A stretch of DNA of 64,000 bases from Bacillus siamensis KCTC 13613 (GTDB taxonomy: Bacteria > Bacillota > Bacilli > Bacillales > Bacillaceae), in assembly GCF_000262045.1 (NCBI RefSeq), contig NZ_AJVF01000040.1, positions 186,001-250,000 of the forward strand, read 5' to 3'. This document shows, in pieces, positions 8,243-16,906 of this stretch. A program made the position numbers and the translations under genes. The notes below the pieces were generated by a model. The model was not told the DNA's origin, made no database searches, and saw nothing but the letters and a program-made list of their open reading frames with translations. Numbering within the stretch: position 1 is the stretch's first letter; each line of letters starts with the position of its first letter.

Positions 8243-8347
8243 CTATTTCTTCTTCGATTGTGTCTGATTCAGGAGAGTCGCTTTTTGGATCTCAGCATCG
8301 GTTTCGGCTTTAATTCTTTCCTCCACTTTCAATCTCCCTTTTCCCAT
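8243..8347 (-). CDS. yhdX: YhdX, 34-residue charged protein
   Basis: A 34-codon gene begins MGKGRLKVEERIKAETDAEI and ends QTQSKKK. An AGGAGG site stands seven bases before the ATG, and a strong terminator follows. Size, sequence and position between yhdY and yhdW match B. subtilis yhdX. The protein is highly charged and helical, with no membrane segment; its function is unknown. Confidence 0.85.
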   Translation of the reverse strand: MGKGRLKVEERIKAETDAEIQKATLLNQTQSKKK

Positions 8348-8516
8348 GATCTCGCCTCCTTTTTGCCATTATAAATCATCACTGCGGAATGTAAACCGAA
8401 AAAAGCACTATCTTTTTTCCAAAAAAATACTGTTTCGCACATTCACCAGTTTGAATCGCTGTGCATATATGAATTTGATATAATAACAGAAATGCCCATG
8501 AGGGGAGCTGACAAGC

Positions 8517-9227
8517 TTGTATACCATCGCTCATCGCGGCGCATCCGGTTATGCGCCCGAAAATACATTTGCGGCATTTGATATCGCTGCCGAAATGAAT
8601 GCTGATTTCATTGAGCTTGACGTCCAGCTCACAAAAGACGGACACATTGTCGTCATACATGATGACAGAGTCGACCGGACGACGGACGGCTCTGGTTTTG
8701 TAAAAGATTTCACGCTGAAGCAGCTGCAGTCCCTGGACGCCGGCAGCTGGTACGGGGCTGAGTTTAAAGGGGAACGGATTCCCCTGCTCGAAGAGGTCTT
8801 GAAGCGTTACCATTCTAAAATCGGATTTTTAATTGAACTGAAAGGGCACGCTTCTCAAGTCGGTCTTGAAAAAGCAGTCGGCCGGCTGTTAAGCAGGTTT
8901 TCCATGCATCATATCGTTCAATCTTTCAGCCTGAAGTCGATTCAGGCCTTTCATGATATGTATCCGTCGGTTCCGACTGCAATTATTGCCAGGCCCAGTT
9001 TCGGAAGGTTTTCCAGAAGCCAGCTGAACGCCTACAAATCAGCCGTACATTATGTCAATATTAAATATACCCGCCTGAATCGGTTCTTGATTTCCACCGC
9101 TCACAAACACGGTCTGAAAGTATTTGCCTGGACGGTCAGAAATCAAAAGACGGCCGAAAAGCTGCAAATGATGGAAGTTGACGGCATTGTAACTGATTTT
9201 CCGGATTTTATTTCTAAGGATGGCTGA
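8517..9227 (+). CDS. yhdW: YhdW, glycerophosphodiester phosphodiesterase
   Basis: A 236-residue TIM-barrel GDPD enzyme. The N terminus IAHRGASGYAPENTFAAF holds the catalytic His and metal ligands; FIELDVQLTKDGHIVVIHDDRVDRTTDG holds the second His and acidic ligands; FLIELKG and FAWTVRN...DGIVTDFPD complete the barrel. No signal peptide is present, so it is cytoplasmic and hydrolyses glycerophosphodiesters to glycerol 3-phosphate. It starts with TTG at 8517 after AGGGGAG. The stop overlaps a short in-frame ATG before crcB2, and all three genes probably share one transcript. Confidence 0.9.
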   Translation: MYTIAHRGASGYAPENTFAAFDIAAEMNADFIELDVQLTKDGHIVVIHDDRVDRTTDGSGFVKDFTLKQLQSLDAGSWYGAEFKGERIPLLEEVLKRYHSKIGFLIELKGHASQVGLEKAVGRLLSRFSMHHIVQSFSLKSIQAFHDMYPSVPTAIIARPSFGRFSRSQLNAYKSAVHYVNIKYTRLNRFLISTAHKHGLKVFAWTVRNQKTAEKLQMMEVDGIVTDFPDFISKDG

Positions 9228-9228
9228 T

Positions 9229-9624
9229 ATGAAACAATACATCGCAATTTTTATCGGAGGGGCGCTCGGCGCTTTGCTCCGCTTTGAAATGAGCACACAC
9301 ATTCACAGCCGGTCATTCCCGGCGGCTGCTTTCCTCGAAAACGCGGCGGGAAGCCTTTTACTCGGCCTTATCACGGGTTATTTTCTCATTCGGGCTAAAC
9401 GTCCTCTCCTGACCGCCTTTTTCGGAACCGGTTTTTGCGGAGGTTTCACGACGATGTCCACCTTCGCAAAAGAAACCGTCTTTTTGCTGCAATCGTCTCC
9501 ATCAGCGGCTTTTTGTTATGCTGCCGCGACTTTATTCGCCGGTCTTGCCCTTGCATACGCCGGCATTTTCTGGGGACGGCGGATTGCTCTTCGCGTCGCG
9601 GGAAGGGAGCATGATACGCCATGA
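9229..9624 (+). CDS. crcB2: Fluoride exporter subunit CrcB2 (YhdV)
   Basis: A 131-residue, four-helix Fluc/CrcB subunit. Signature segments are GGALGALLRFEM, ENAAGSLLLGL and GFCGGFTTMSTFAKE (the phenylalanine and threonine track). Two unlike subunits form the dual-topology fluoride channel in Bacillus, matching the next gene. The ATG at 9229 has AAGGA upstream; an ATG at 9220 overlapping yhdW is possible. The reading frame overlaps crcB1 by four bases (ATGA), so the subunits are coupled. No fluoride riboswitch is seen upstream. Confidence 0.88.
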   Translation: MKQYIAIFIGGALGALLRFEMSTHIHSRSFPAAAFLENAAGSLLLGLITGYFLIRAKRPLLTAFFGTGFCGGFTTMSTFAKETVFLLQSSPSAAFCYAAATLFAGLALAYAGIFWGRRIALRVAGREHDTP

Positions 9625-9980
9625 CGATTGTCTTGATGCTCATTGCAGCGGGAATCGGAGCGGTATTACGGTTTCTGCTGGGGCAAACCGTTTCAGAAAG
9701 GACAAAGGGTTTGCCGATTCCGCTTGGAATGGCTGTTGTCAACCTGCTCGGCTCCTTCGGCCTCGGCATGTTCACCGGATTGGGTCTGGATAATCCTTCA
9801 GCCGGCATCATCATTGCGACAGGCTTTTTCGGTGCGTTTACGACCTTTTCCACCTTCAGTATTGAAGCCGTGCAGCTGATGATGAACAACCGCATAAAGG
9901 AAAGCCTGCTTTACATCGCAGTTTCAGCAGCCGGAAGCCTTTTGGTGTTCTGGTGCGGCTTCATTATCATTTCCATTTAA
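9621..9980 (+). CDS. crcB1: Fluoride exporter subunit CrcB1 (YhdU)
   Basis: The 119-residue partner of CrcB2, with the same marks: IAAGIGAVLRFLLG, VNLLGSFGLGM and GFFGAFTTFSTFSIE. Four membrane helices are apparent. Together the two products export fluoride passively across the plasma membrane. It overlaps crcB2 by four bases and ends at a hairpin shared with convergent yhdT. Confidence 0.88.
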   Translation: MTIVLMLIAAGIGAVLRFLLGQTVSERTKGLPIPLGMAVVNLLGSFGLGMFTGLGLDNPSAGIIIATGFFGAFTTFSTFSIEAVQLMMNNRIKESLLYIAVSAAGSLLVFWCGFIIISI

Positions 9981-9981
9981 A

Positions 9982-10013
9982 AAAACCTTGAGCTTATTTT
10001 TCGCTCAAGGTTG
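9982..10013. terminator. Terminator between crcB1 and yhdT
   Basis: AACCTTGAGC / GCTCAAGGTT stem with a nine-base loop, embedded in the 3' end of yhdT. Confidence 0.75.
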
Positions 10014-11382
10014 CGTTATGAAGCATGACCGTTTCAGGCACGGGCAGCGGGCGGTTTATTGTCCCCTGACCGCCCGGGCGGCCCTGTTCTTCTTTTAATT
10101 CAAGCTGCTTAATAAACCGGCCGTCCATTTCTAAGATAAGGGCAGTGTATCCCCCAATCTGTATCGACTCACCCGCACAAATATCAATATTCCGCTTCAG
10201 CACAAGGCCGCCGATCGTGTCGACTTCCTCTTCAATCTCTGCGCCGAGCAGAAGATTCACCTGATCGATCCGAACCTTTCCGTCCAGGACATAATGACGT
10301 TCGGACAGCTTTTGAATCAGCGGCTGTTCATCTTCATCAAATTCGTCTCTGATATCCCCGACGATTTCTTCAAGGATGTCTTCGGTCGTCACAAGACCGG
10401 ACGTCCCGCCGTATTCATCAGACAATATCGCCAGATGAATCCGCTCTCTCTGCATTTTTATCAGCAGGTCGTGTATCGGAATCGTCTCAATGACTTCAAT
10501 GACCGGGCGGACGTAAGACGTGATGGATACTTCCGCTTTTTCATCTTCTGTCATAAACAGCAGATCTGAAAAAAGATGCTTCGTATTGATCATGCCGATG
10601 ACGCTGTCTTTGTCCCCGTCTGTTACGGGCCATCGCGTATACTTGTCTTTCAGCATCATATCAAGCATTTCCGGTACGGTCATATCAGTGGAAACAGCGG
10701 CGATTTCTTTTCTCGGAATCATGATTTCCCTGGCGATCCGATTATCAAATTCAAAAATTTTATTCACAAATGTATATTCGGACGGATTGATTTCTCCGTT
10801 TTTTAAACTTTCTGACATCAGGATCCGCAGCTCTTCTTCAGAATGGGAGCCTTCATGCTCAGATGCCGGCTTTAATCCGGCCAGACCGGTTAAAATCCTC
10901 GCGGAGCCGTTTAAGACCCAAATAAACGGGAACATGAACACGTAAAATAACCGAAGCGGCCCGGCAATCCATAGCGTCAGCTTTTCCGCTTTTTGAATCG
11001 CAACCGTTTTAGGCGCAAGCTCACCGACGACGACATGTAAAAACGTAATCAGCCCGTACGCCGCAGCAAAAGCAATCACATGCTCAGCAGAATCCGGCAG
11101 CCCCATACTCTGTAACACAGGATGAAGCATCCGCTCAAATGCAGGCTCTCCCAGTACGCCGAGCCCAATAGAAGTCAGTGTAATGCCGAGCTGCGAGGCG
11201 GATAAATACTCATCAAGATCCATAATGATACGCTTTGCGAGCACTGCCCGTCTGTTCCCTTCTGAGATGAGCTGATCGATTCTGGATCTCCTCACTCTGA
11301 CGATCGCAAATTCACTCGCCACGAAAAACGCCGTTAACGCAATGAGCACACCGATTAAAATCAAACTGTCAATATCGTCCAT
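9994..11382 (-). CDS. yhdT: YhdT, CNNM/CorC-type transporter with CBS domains
   Basis: A 462-residue protein of the HlyC/CorC (CNNM, DUF21) family. The DUF21 membrane domain fills about residues 1-190 ([55 protein letters not shown]), followed by a CBS pair (REIMIPRKEIAAV..., YGGTSGLVTTEDILEEIVGDI) and a C-terminal CorC_HlyC domain. It is a close paralogue of YhdP at 14741-16075, and such proteins export Mg2+ or similar cations. The ATG at 11382 lies eight effective bases from an AGGAGGTG site only if the hairpin between them is skipped; yhdP shares that arrangement. Confidence 0.88.
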   Translation of the reverse strand: MDDIDSLILIGVLIALTAFFVASEFAIVRVRRSRIDQLISEGNRRAVLAKRIIMDLDEYLSASQLGITLTSIGLGVLGEPAFERMLHPVLQSMGLPDSAEHVIAFAAAYGLITFLHVVVGELAPKTVAIQKAEKLTLWIAGPLRLFYVFMFPFIWVLNGSARILTGLAGLKPASEHEGSHSEEELRILMSESLKNGEINPSEYTFVNKIFEFDNRIAREIMIPRKEIAAVSTDMTVPEMLDMMLKDKYTRWPVTDGDKDSVIGMINTKHLFSDLLFMTEDEKAEVSITSYVRPVIEVIETIPIHDLLIKMQRERIHLAILSDEYGGTSGLVTTEDILEEIVGDIRDEFDEDEQPLIQKLSERHYVLDGKVRIDQVNLLLGAEIEEEVDTIGGLVLKRNIDICAGESIQIGGYTALILEMDGRFIKQLELKEEQGRPGGQGTINRPLPVPETVMLHNATLSEK

Positions 11383-11423
11383 TTCACCTTATCCCGAATT
11401 GAAGGATAAGGACGTCACCTCCT
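11383..11423 (-). promoter_or_regulatory. Hairpin-bridged ribosome binding site of yhdT
   Basis: On the minus strand AGGAGGTG (11416-11423) is followed by four bases, then a perfect 8-bp hairpin CCTTATCC / GGATAAGG (11387-11411, nine-base loop), four more bases, and the ATG. Linear distance from site to start is 33 bases, far too long; with the hairpin folded it is eight. Confidence 0.6.
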
Positions 11424-11470
11424 GATTTCATCGTTTTTTCTTAAGCGAGAGGAACGAAATGGGCGATTGA

Positions 11471-11488
11471 CTACACAGAGGGCCCCAT
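11471..11488 (-). other. Possible five-codon leader frame upstream of yhdT
   Basis: An AGGAGGTG site seven bases before an ATG precedes the frame Met-Gly-Pro-Ser-Val-stop. It sits 90 bases upstream of the yhdT start on the same strand. The strength and spacing of the ribosome site make translation likely if the region is transcribed. Its role is inference: short leaders with proline control some Mg2+ transport genes in other bacteria. Confidence 0.4.
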
Positions 11489-11581
11489 CCTGCCACCTCC
11501 TAAGTCAAAGCATGATTGTCATTTGTATATTTTATTGTATCATAACTCCATTCTTTCATCATTTTCAGATTTTTTATCATA

Positions 11582-11612
11582 TAAAAAACAGCCTTCAAAA
11601 AAGAAGACTGCC
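11582..11612 (-). terminator. Terminator after the ketosynthase gene
   Basis: CAGTCTTC / GAAGGCTG stem (one G-U) with a six-base loop and a T run on the minus strand, just past the stop. Confidence 0.8.
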
Positions 11613-11613
11613 G

Positions 11614-12858
11614 TTATCTGCTTCGGAAATGATTTTCTAAACAAAGCGCCGTATTAATCCCCCCGAATCCCATGCTTAAGCTCAACGCATGATGTACGGT
11701 ATGGGCGCTCGGCCCGTCGGTCACCCACTGAAACGAATCGTCAATCGGCTCCGTTAAATTGCGGGTCGGATGAAGCTTGGATTCCCGCATCTGCAATAGT
11801 GCGGCAATGATTTCCACCGTTCCGGCCGCACTCAGGCCGTGTCCGGTGATCGATTTTGTTGCATTAATCCGCGCGTGGGCCAGACCGCTTTCAGAAAGCG
11901 CCCGGCACTCAGTTTTATCTCCGATCGGCGAACCGGTGCCGTGGGGATTGATGTAATCAATTTCTTTTGCTGAAAGACCGGCCCGCTCCAGTGCCTGGCG
12001 GATCACCGTCATTTCGCCCTCTGCTGAAGGATTCGGGTTGCGGTTCGCATCAGAAGCCATCCCCCAGCCCTTTAAGCCGGCCCACGAACGCGCGCCCCTC
12101 TGTTCGGCAGATTCAGCGCGTTCCAGCACAATCGCCCCGCATGCTTCTCCGAATATAAAACCGTCCGTATGCCGGTCAAACGGGCGGCAGGCGGCTTCAG
12201 GATGTTCAGCGAATTGATCAGTGCCCATTGCTCCCAATGAGCGGAGAGCGTGACACTCCATATACGACAGATCGGCCAGCGCCCCGATCACGATACAGCG
12301 GTCAAACAGGCCTCCATTGATTCCTTGGACAGCTTGGATAACCGCCGCCTGGCCGCTTGCCGACGCGCCGCCGACCGTAAAGGCCGGCCCTTTTATCCCG
12401 AATTGCTCGGTGCAAAGCCCTGATAGATCAGTATCCATAAAAGAAAGCCCGTACACCGGATTTACAAATTGCGGCGTTTCTCCGTTTTTCTCAAAGGTCT
12501 GCAGCAGTTCGCGCTGCGTCGTATTCGAGCCGCCGACGATCAGACCGGTGCGGCTGTGATCAGCACCGTCTAATTGAGCGTCATGCCATGCTTCATATAA
12601 AGCGATAAGCGCCGCCTTTCCTGATAATGGAGCCCTTCGGTACAATCGTTTCGACAGTGCATCCTGCGGCGTTAATTCGCTAAGCTCCGCGCCGATAAAC
12701 GAACTGCCCTTCTGCCGGCCGGGGCGTTTCATCACATCAAAGGCGTGCCGCCCTTCCATAAGCGCATCAAGAAACGCCTCTTTGCCCTGTCCGACCGCGG
12801 TTAAGACCCCGATTCCTGTAATGCTGATGTCTGACGTGCCAACACTTCTCCTCGACAT
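11614..12858 (-). CDS. Orphan ketosynthase-like protein with Ser at the Cys site (PksF-like)
   Basis: A 414-residue thiolase-fold protein of the beta-ketoacyl-ACP synthase II type. The elbow that normally reads TACASG reads GGASASG here, so the catalytic Cys is Ser166. Both active-site His motifs are kept: NPHGTGSPIGDKTE and KSITGHGLSAAG. Cys-to-Ser ketosynthases act as decarboxylases that turn malonyl-ACP into acetyl-ACP in polyketide beta-branching cassettes; B. subtilis PksF, about the same length, is one. No ACP, HMG-CoA synthase-like or enoyl-hydratase gene lies nearby. It follows yhdR by 32 bases on the same strand and probably shares its transcript. GGGAG stands nine bases before the ATG. 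Confidence 0.8.
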   Translation of the reverse strand: MSRRSVGTSDISITGIGVLTAVGQGKEAFLDALMEGRHAFDVMKRPGRQKGSSFIGAELSELTPQDALSKRLYRRAPLSGKAALIALYEAWHDAQLDGADHSRTGLIVGGSNTTQRELLQTFEKNGETPQFVNPVYGLSFMDTDLSGLCTEQFGIKGPAFTVGGASASGQAAVIQAVQGINGGLFDRCIVIGALADLSYMECHALRSLGAMGTDQFAEHPEAACRPFDRHTDGFIFGEACGAIVLERAESAEQRGARSWAGLKGWGMASDANRNPNPSAEGEMTVIRQALERAGLSAKEIDYINPHGTGSPIGDKTECRALSESGLAHARINATKSITGHGLSAAGTVEIIAALLQMRESKLHPTRNLTEPIDDSFQWVTDGPSAHTVHHALSLSMGFGGINTALCLENHFRSR

Positions 12859-12890
12859 TTGCCCGTTCTCCCATCTATATGTATTGGAAG

Positions 12891-14075
12891 CTATGAAGAA
12901 AAATCTTGATACAGCGCTTTGAAAATGTCCCGCGACTGTCTGATCTGTTCTATAGGCACGCTGAAAGATAGGCGGAAATAGCCGCTTCTTCCAAATCCGC
13001 TGCCGGGTACGATCAATAGTTTGTATTTCTGTGCGGCATGCATGCAGAATGCCACCTCGTCTTCAATCGGTGATTTAGGAAAAACGAAAAAGCCTCCCTT
13101 CGGCATTTCAAATTCAAAACCGGCTTCTGTGAGGATGTCCACCATAAGGTCTCTGCGCTTACGGTAAGGTTCAGCGTCAATCGAAAGATCATCCATTTTC
13201 GCCACGGCGCGCTGCATCATGACCGGAGCGTTTACAAAACCGAGCGTCCGGTTGCAGAAAACGAACGCATCCGTCAGAAGATCCCCCTCAGGCATTTGGG
13301 CGTCAACTGCGATATACCCAAGCCTTTCCCCCGCAATGCCGAGATCTTTACTGAACGAACTGACTAAAATCACGCGGTGATACGCCTGAAACGGATTCGC
13401 CTGCTCTTCGCCGTAGATCAGCTGGCTGTATGGTTCGTCAAATAAAATAAAGATGCTTTGTCCGTTCCGTTCCTCGGCTTCTTTTAGTAAGGCGCCCAAT
13501 TCATTAAGATTTTTCTGGCTCAGCACCGTTCCCGTCGGATTATGCGGCGTATTGACGATCAGCCCTTTCGTACGGGGAGTGATCGCTTCTCTCACCGCTT
13601 CAATATCAATCTCAAATGAGTCAGTCAGCGGACAGATGACGGGTCTGCCGCGGTAATTTTCAACATACGCTTTGTATTCCGCAAAATAAGGCGCCAGAAG
13701 GATGACTTCTTCCTCCGGGTTCAATATGCTCTTGAGCGCAACATTCAGCGCTCCGCCGGCTCCGACCGTCATCACTGTATGTCTGGCAGAAATTTCAGTC
13801 TGGAACCGCTCTGACAAAAAGCCCGCAACCTTCTCTCTCGCCTCAGGAAGCCCTTGGTTTTGTATATATCCGTGCCGTCCTGTTTCAGCCGCTTCGCAAA
13901 GCGCCTTTTTAAATGTTTCCGGAGGCTCCGCAACCGGATTTCCTATAGAAAAGTCAAACACCTTATCGGCGCCGAATTCTTTTTTCAGCCGCGCGCCTTC
14001 ATCAAATAGTTTGCGTATCCATGATCCTTTCTCCAGATTTTCTGTCACTTCCCGTGATAAACCGCTCATTGTCAT
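12891..14075 (-). CDS. yhdR: YhdR, class I PLP aminotransferase
   Basis: A 394-residue fold-type I aminotransferase. Visible marks are [13 protein letters not shown] at the N terminus, [36 protein letters not shown] (PLP-contacting Asp and Tyr) and the Schiff-base lysine in [16 protein letters not shown]. It matches B. subtilis YhdR (393 residues), annotated as aspartate-type; the substrate is not known. Start codons at 14075 and 14069 share the AAGGGA site; I give the longer. A frame extending to 14219 is not supported by a ribosome site. It lies upstream of the ketosynthase gene and divergent from cueR. Confidence 0.88.
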   Translation of the reverse strand: MTMSGLSREVTENLEKGSWIRKLFDEGARLKKEFGADKVFDFSIGNPVAEPPETFKKALCEAAETGRHGYIQNQGLPEAREKVAGFLSERFQTEISARHTVMTVGAGGALNVALKSILNPEEEVILLAPYFAEYKAYVENYRGRPVICPLTDSFEIDIEAVREAITPRTKGLIVNTPHNPTGTVLSQKNLNELGALLKEAEERNGQSIFILFDEPYSQLIYGEEQANPFQAYHRVILVSSFSKDLGIAGERLGYIAVDAQMPEGDLLTDAFVFCNRTLGFVNAPVMMQRAVAKMDDLSIDAEPYRKRRDLMVDILTEAGFEFEMPKGGFFVFPKSPIEDEVAFCMHAAQKYKLLIVPGSGFGRSGYFRLSFSVPIEQIRQSRDIFKALYQDFSS

Positions 14076-14253
14076 CTGTCCCTTCTGTCTTTTTCTGCCG
14101 TTTCTATTTACAATGATTATGAAAGATTTACATAGCGCAGTCAACGCTTTTTCAGGATCATGCCGCCCGGTTTCAAGAGAAAGACGGAAAACAATAAACT
14201 TGTGCAAACTCCCCTTCATATATTAAACTATTCTCATAACTATAACGTGATGG

Positions 14254-14679
14254 TTGGGGAGGGATTTAGATGGGGCTGAGACTTATCGCATCAGTGAATT
14301 AGCAGAGCTTGCCGGTGTAACGAAACGCACGGTGGATTACTACACAAACCTCGGGCTTTTAAAGCCTGGCAGGTCTTGTTCAAACTATCGTTACTACGAT
14401 ACACTTGCACTCAACCGGTTAAAGTTTATAGTCGCTTGTAAAAAGCAGCGATTGGCCCTGTCTGATATAAAAGACCGACTGGAGAACCAGTTTCCCTCTT
14501 CAGCCTTGCCTGACGATATTGGAAATCTGGCATCGGAAATTGATCACATGAATCAAAACATCTCCGGGATCTTGCATCGGTTTGAAAAGCTTGAACCAGA
14601 GGAGCGCGCACAGCTGAAAAAAAAGCTGGCTCCTGAAAAGCTTGCAGTGCTTCAATCATTTATGCTGCTGTTAAGTTAA
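14254..14679 (+). CDS. cueR: CueR, MerR-family copper regulator; start probably shifted by one base
   Basis: A MerR-family activator: winged helix at the N terminus (YRISELAELAGVTKRTVDYYTNLGLL), dimerisation coiled coil, and a short C-terminal end. It corresponds to B. subtilis YhdQ (CueR), the activator of copZA. The only in-frame start codon is TTG at 14254, with no ribosome site. A good GGGGAGGG site stands before an ATG at 14270, but that ATG is in another frame and gives ten codons. One extra G in the run at 14272-14275 would restore ATG GGG GCT GAG ACT TAT, joining that start to the gene. A base missing in the assembly or a real mutation are both possible. Confidence 0.8.
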   Translation: MGRDLDGAETYRISELAELAGVTKRTVDYYTNLGLLKPGRSCSNYRYYDTLALNRLKFIVACKKQRLALSDIKDRLENQFPSSALPDDIGNLASEIDHMNQNISGILHRFEKLEPEERAQLKKKLAPEKLAVLQSFMLLLS

Positions 14680-14696
14680 ACCATTATCTTACTAAC

Positions 14697-14740
14697 AGGA
14701 GGTGTTACCTTCATCTTCCCAAAAGGAGTGAAGGTTCTAA
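14697..14740 (+). promoter_or_regulatory. Hairpin-bridged ribosome binding site of yhdP
   Basis: AGGAGGTG (14697-14704) is followed by two bases, a hairpin with stem ACCTTCA / TGAAGGT (14707-14735), five bases, and the TTG start at 14741. Folding brings the site to seven bases from the start. A second, weaker site (AAAAGGAG) sits in the loop region. The architecture copies that of the paralogue yhdT. Confidence 0.6.
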
Positions 14741-16075
14741 TTGGACATTGTGAATTTGATTTTAGTCGCGGTTTTAATCGCGCTGACGGCATTTTTCGTA
14801 GCATCTGAGTTTGCGATAATCAGAATCAGAGGCTCACGGGTTGACCAGCTTATAGCAGAAGGAAATAAAGCCGCAATCGGTGTCAAAAAAGTGACCACGC
14901 ATTTAGATGAGTATTTATCAGCGTGCCAGCTCGGCATAACATTGACTTCAATTGGTCTTGGTGTCTTAGGCGAATCAACGATTGAACGCCTGCTTCATCC
15001 GCTTTTCACAAAGATAAATGTACCAAGCTCATTATCGCACATTATTTCATTTATTCTCGCCTACGCGGTCATTACGTTTTTACACGTGGTCGTCGGAGAA
15101 TTAGCGCCGAAAACAGTCGCCATCCAAAAAGCGGAAGCCGTTTCGATGCTGTTTTCAAAACCGCTCATTTGGTTTTACCGCATCATGTTCCCGTTTATCT
15201 GGCTTCTGAACAACTCCGCCCGTCTTTTAACGAAGATGTTCGGCCTGGAGCCGGTGTCAGAAAACGAGCTTGCCCACTCTGAAGAAGAGCTGCGCATCAT
15301 TTTATCGGAAAGCTATAAAAGCGGTGAAATCAACCAGTCTGAATTTAAATACGTGAACAAAATCTTTGAATTTGACGACAGACTTGCAAAAGAAATCATG
15401 ATTCCGCGTACGGAAATCGTCAGTCTGCCGCATGATATCAAAATTTCTGAAATGATGGACATCATTCAGATTGAAAAATATACCCGTTACCCTGTCGAAG
15501 AGGGTGACAAAGATAATATTATCGGCGTCATTAACATTAAAGAAGTGCTGACCGCCTGCATCAGCGGCGAGGTATCAGTCGACTCGCCGATTACTGAATT
15601 TGTCAATCCGATCATCCATGTAATTGAGTCGGCACCGATTCACGACCTGCTTGTGAAAATGCAGAAGGAGCGGGTTCATATGGCGATTCTGTCGGACGAA
15701 TACGGCGGAACCGCGGGACTTGTCACCGTTGAAGACATCATCGAAGAAATCGTCGGGGAAATCCGTGATGAATTTGATATAGATGAAATCAACGAAATCC
15801 GCAAACTCGGCGACGGCCATTACATGCTTGACGGTAAGGTTCTGATTGATCAAGTGAACGAACTGCTCGGCATCCATTTGGAAAATGACGAAGTCGACAC
15901 TATCGGCGGCTGGTTCCTTACACAGAAATACGACGTCGAACAATACGACTCGATTATCGAAGAAGGCTGTGAATTTATTATTAATGAAATTGACGGCCAT
16001 CACGTCGCATATATCGAAGTGAAAAAACTGGCGTTTGATGAACTGCTGGAAACCGCTGAACAAAAAGAAGCATAA
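14741..16075 (+). CDS. yhdP: YhdP (MpfA), CNNM/CorC-type Mg2+ exporter
   Basis: A 444-residue protein, the same length as B. subtilis YhdP (MpfA), which is implicated in Mg2+ efflux. DUF21 membrane domain ([59 protein letters not shown]), CBS pair ([34 protein letters not shown]) and CorC_HlyC domain at the end. It is much like YhdT over its whole length. The start is TTG at 14741. It stands 61 bases after cueR on the same strand, ending at a strong terminator. Confidence 0.9.
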   Translation: MDIVNLILVAVLIALTAFFVASEFAIIRIRGSRVDQLIAEGNKAAIGVKKVTTHLDEYLSACQLGITLTSIGLGVLGESTIERLLHPLFTKINVPSSLSHIISFILAYAVITFLHVVVGELAPKTVAIQKAEAVSMLFSKPLIWFYRIMFPFIWLLNNSARLLTKMFGLEPVSENELAHSEEELRIILSESYKSGEINQSEFKYVNKIFEFDDRLAKEIMIPRTEIVSLPHDIKISEMMDIIQIEKYTRYPVEEGDKDNIIGVINIKEVLTACISGEVSVDSPITEFVNPIIHVIESAPIHDLLVKMQKERVHMAILSDEYGGTAGLVTVEDIIEEIVGEIRDEFDIDEINEIRKLGDGHYMLDGKVLIDQVNELLGIHLENDEVDTIGGWFLTQKYDVEQYDSIIEEGCEFIINEIDGHHVAYIEVKKLAFDELLETAEQKEA

Positions 16076-16077
16076 CC

Positions 16078-16118
16078 AAAAAAAGCTTGCGCGTCTGATA
16101 CAGACGGCAAGCTTTTTT
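16078..16118. terminator. Bidirectional terminator between yhdP and plsC
   Basis: AAAAAAGCTTGC / GCAAGCTTTTTT outer stem with an inner CGTCTG / CAGACG stem, between convergent genes. Confidence 0.88.
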
Positions 16119-16120
16119 GT

Positions 16121-16720
16121 TTACATTTGTTCCAATTTTTTCTCAAGGTCTTTAATTCTGGCATTCAGCTCTTCTGTCATGGCCGCAAGCCTCTCCTTCG
16201 GCGCAAGGTCGGCAAAGTCCTCCAAAAAAATCGGCTTGCCGATGATAAGCCGCATTTTTCCCTTTTTAAACAGTTCTTTTCCCGCAGACGGTCCGCTGTA
16301 TGCGGCCGGAACGAGCGGCGCTTTCCCCATTTGGGCGATAGTCACGGCCCCTCTTTTCAGCGGGACGTCTTCAGAAGTTCTCGTGCCGCTTGGAAAAATC
16401 CCGACAATCTTCCCTTCCTTCAGAAGCTTAATCGGCGTTTTAATGCTGCTCGGACCAGGATTTTCACGATCAACCGGAAACGCGTGAATCTTCTTCAAAA
16501 AACTTCCGACCCACTTTTTCTGAAACAGCTCTTTTTTCGCCATATAATGAATCTGATGAGGCAATATTCCGACTCCGAGCGTAAGGACGTCCACCCAGCC
16601 CGCATGCGTGCACGCGATAACGAATCCTTTATCAGACGGAAGATTCTCTTTATTGTATACTTTGACTCCTCCGCGCAGAGAAAGAATGAATTTGATGGCA
16701 TTTGCACAAAACTTATACAT
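16121..16720 (-). CDS. plsC: PlsC, 1-acyl-sn-glycerol-3-phosphate acyltransferase
   Basis: A 199-residue acyltransferase (YhdO in B. subtilis). The HX4D catalytic motif is HAGWVD near residue 40, followed by the glycerol-phosphate motif FPSGTRT (usually FPEGTRS), and PLVPAAYSG. An amphipathic N terminus attaches it to the membrane. It acylates lysophosphatidic acid to phosphatidic acid, the second step of phospholipid synthesis. The ATG at 16720 gives a full-length family member. Confidence 0.9.
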   Translation of the reverse strand: MYKFCANAIKFILSLRGGVKVYNKENLPSDKGFVIACTHAGWVDVLTLGVGILPHQIHYMAKKELFQKKWVGSFLKKIHAFPVDRENPGPSSIKTPIKLLKEGKIVGIFPSGTRTSEDVPLKRGAVTIAQMGKAPLVPAAYSGPSAGKELFKKGKMRLIIGKPIFLEDFADLAPKERLAAMTEELNARIKDLEKKLEQM

Positions 16721-16906
16721 AACGCACTTCCTTTGTTGTAATGATCAAAAGTGTTCTCTCTCTATTATAACAATATTTTTTATTACCTGGTACTAATAAA
16801 TATATTTTTCCTCCGCCGATCTCTATCTTTTATGACGGATTTTGGGTACTATAGAGAAATGGTGTTTGATGAGGTGAAAATGAAATTAAGCCGTTTGCAT
16901 GGAACG

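Noticed and set aside
8400..8516. Possible fluoride riboswitch before yhdW-crcB2-crcB1
   Set aside because: The conserved GGNGATGGNGTTCGCC-like core is absent, and no terminator precedes the genes.
16127..16741. A 204-codon frame opposite plsC
   Set aside because: Antisense to a clear acyltransferase gene, without a start signal or recognisable protein.
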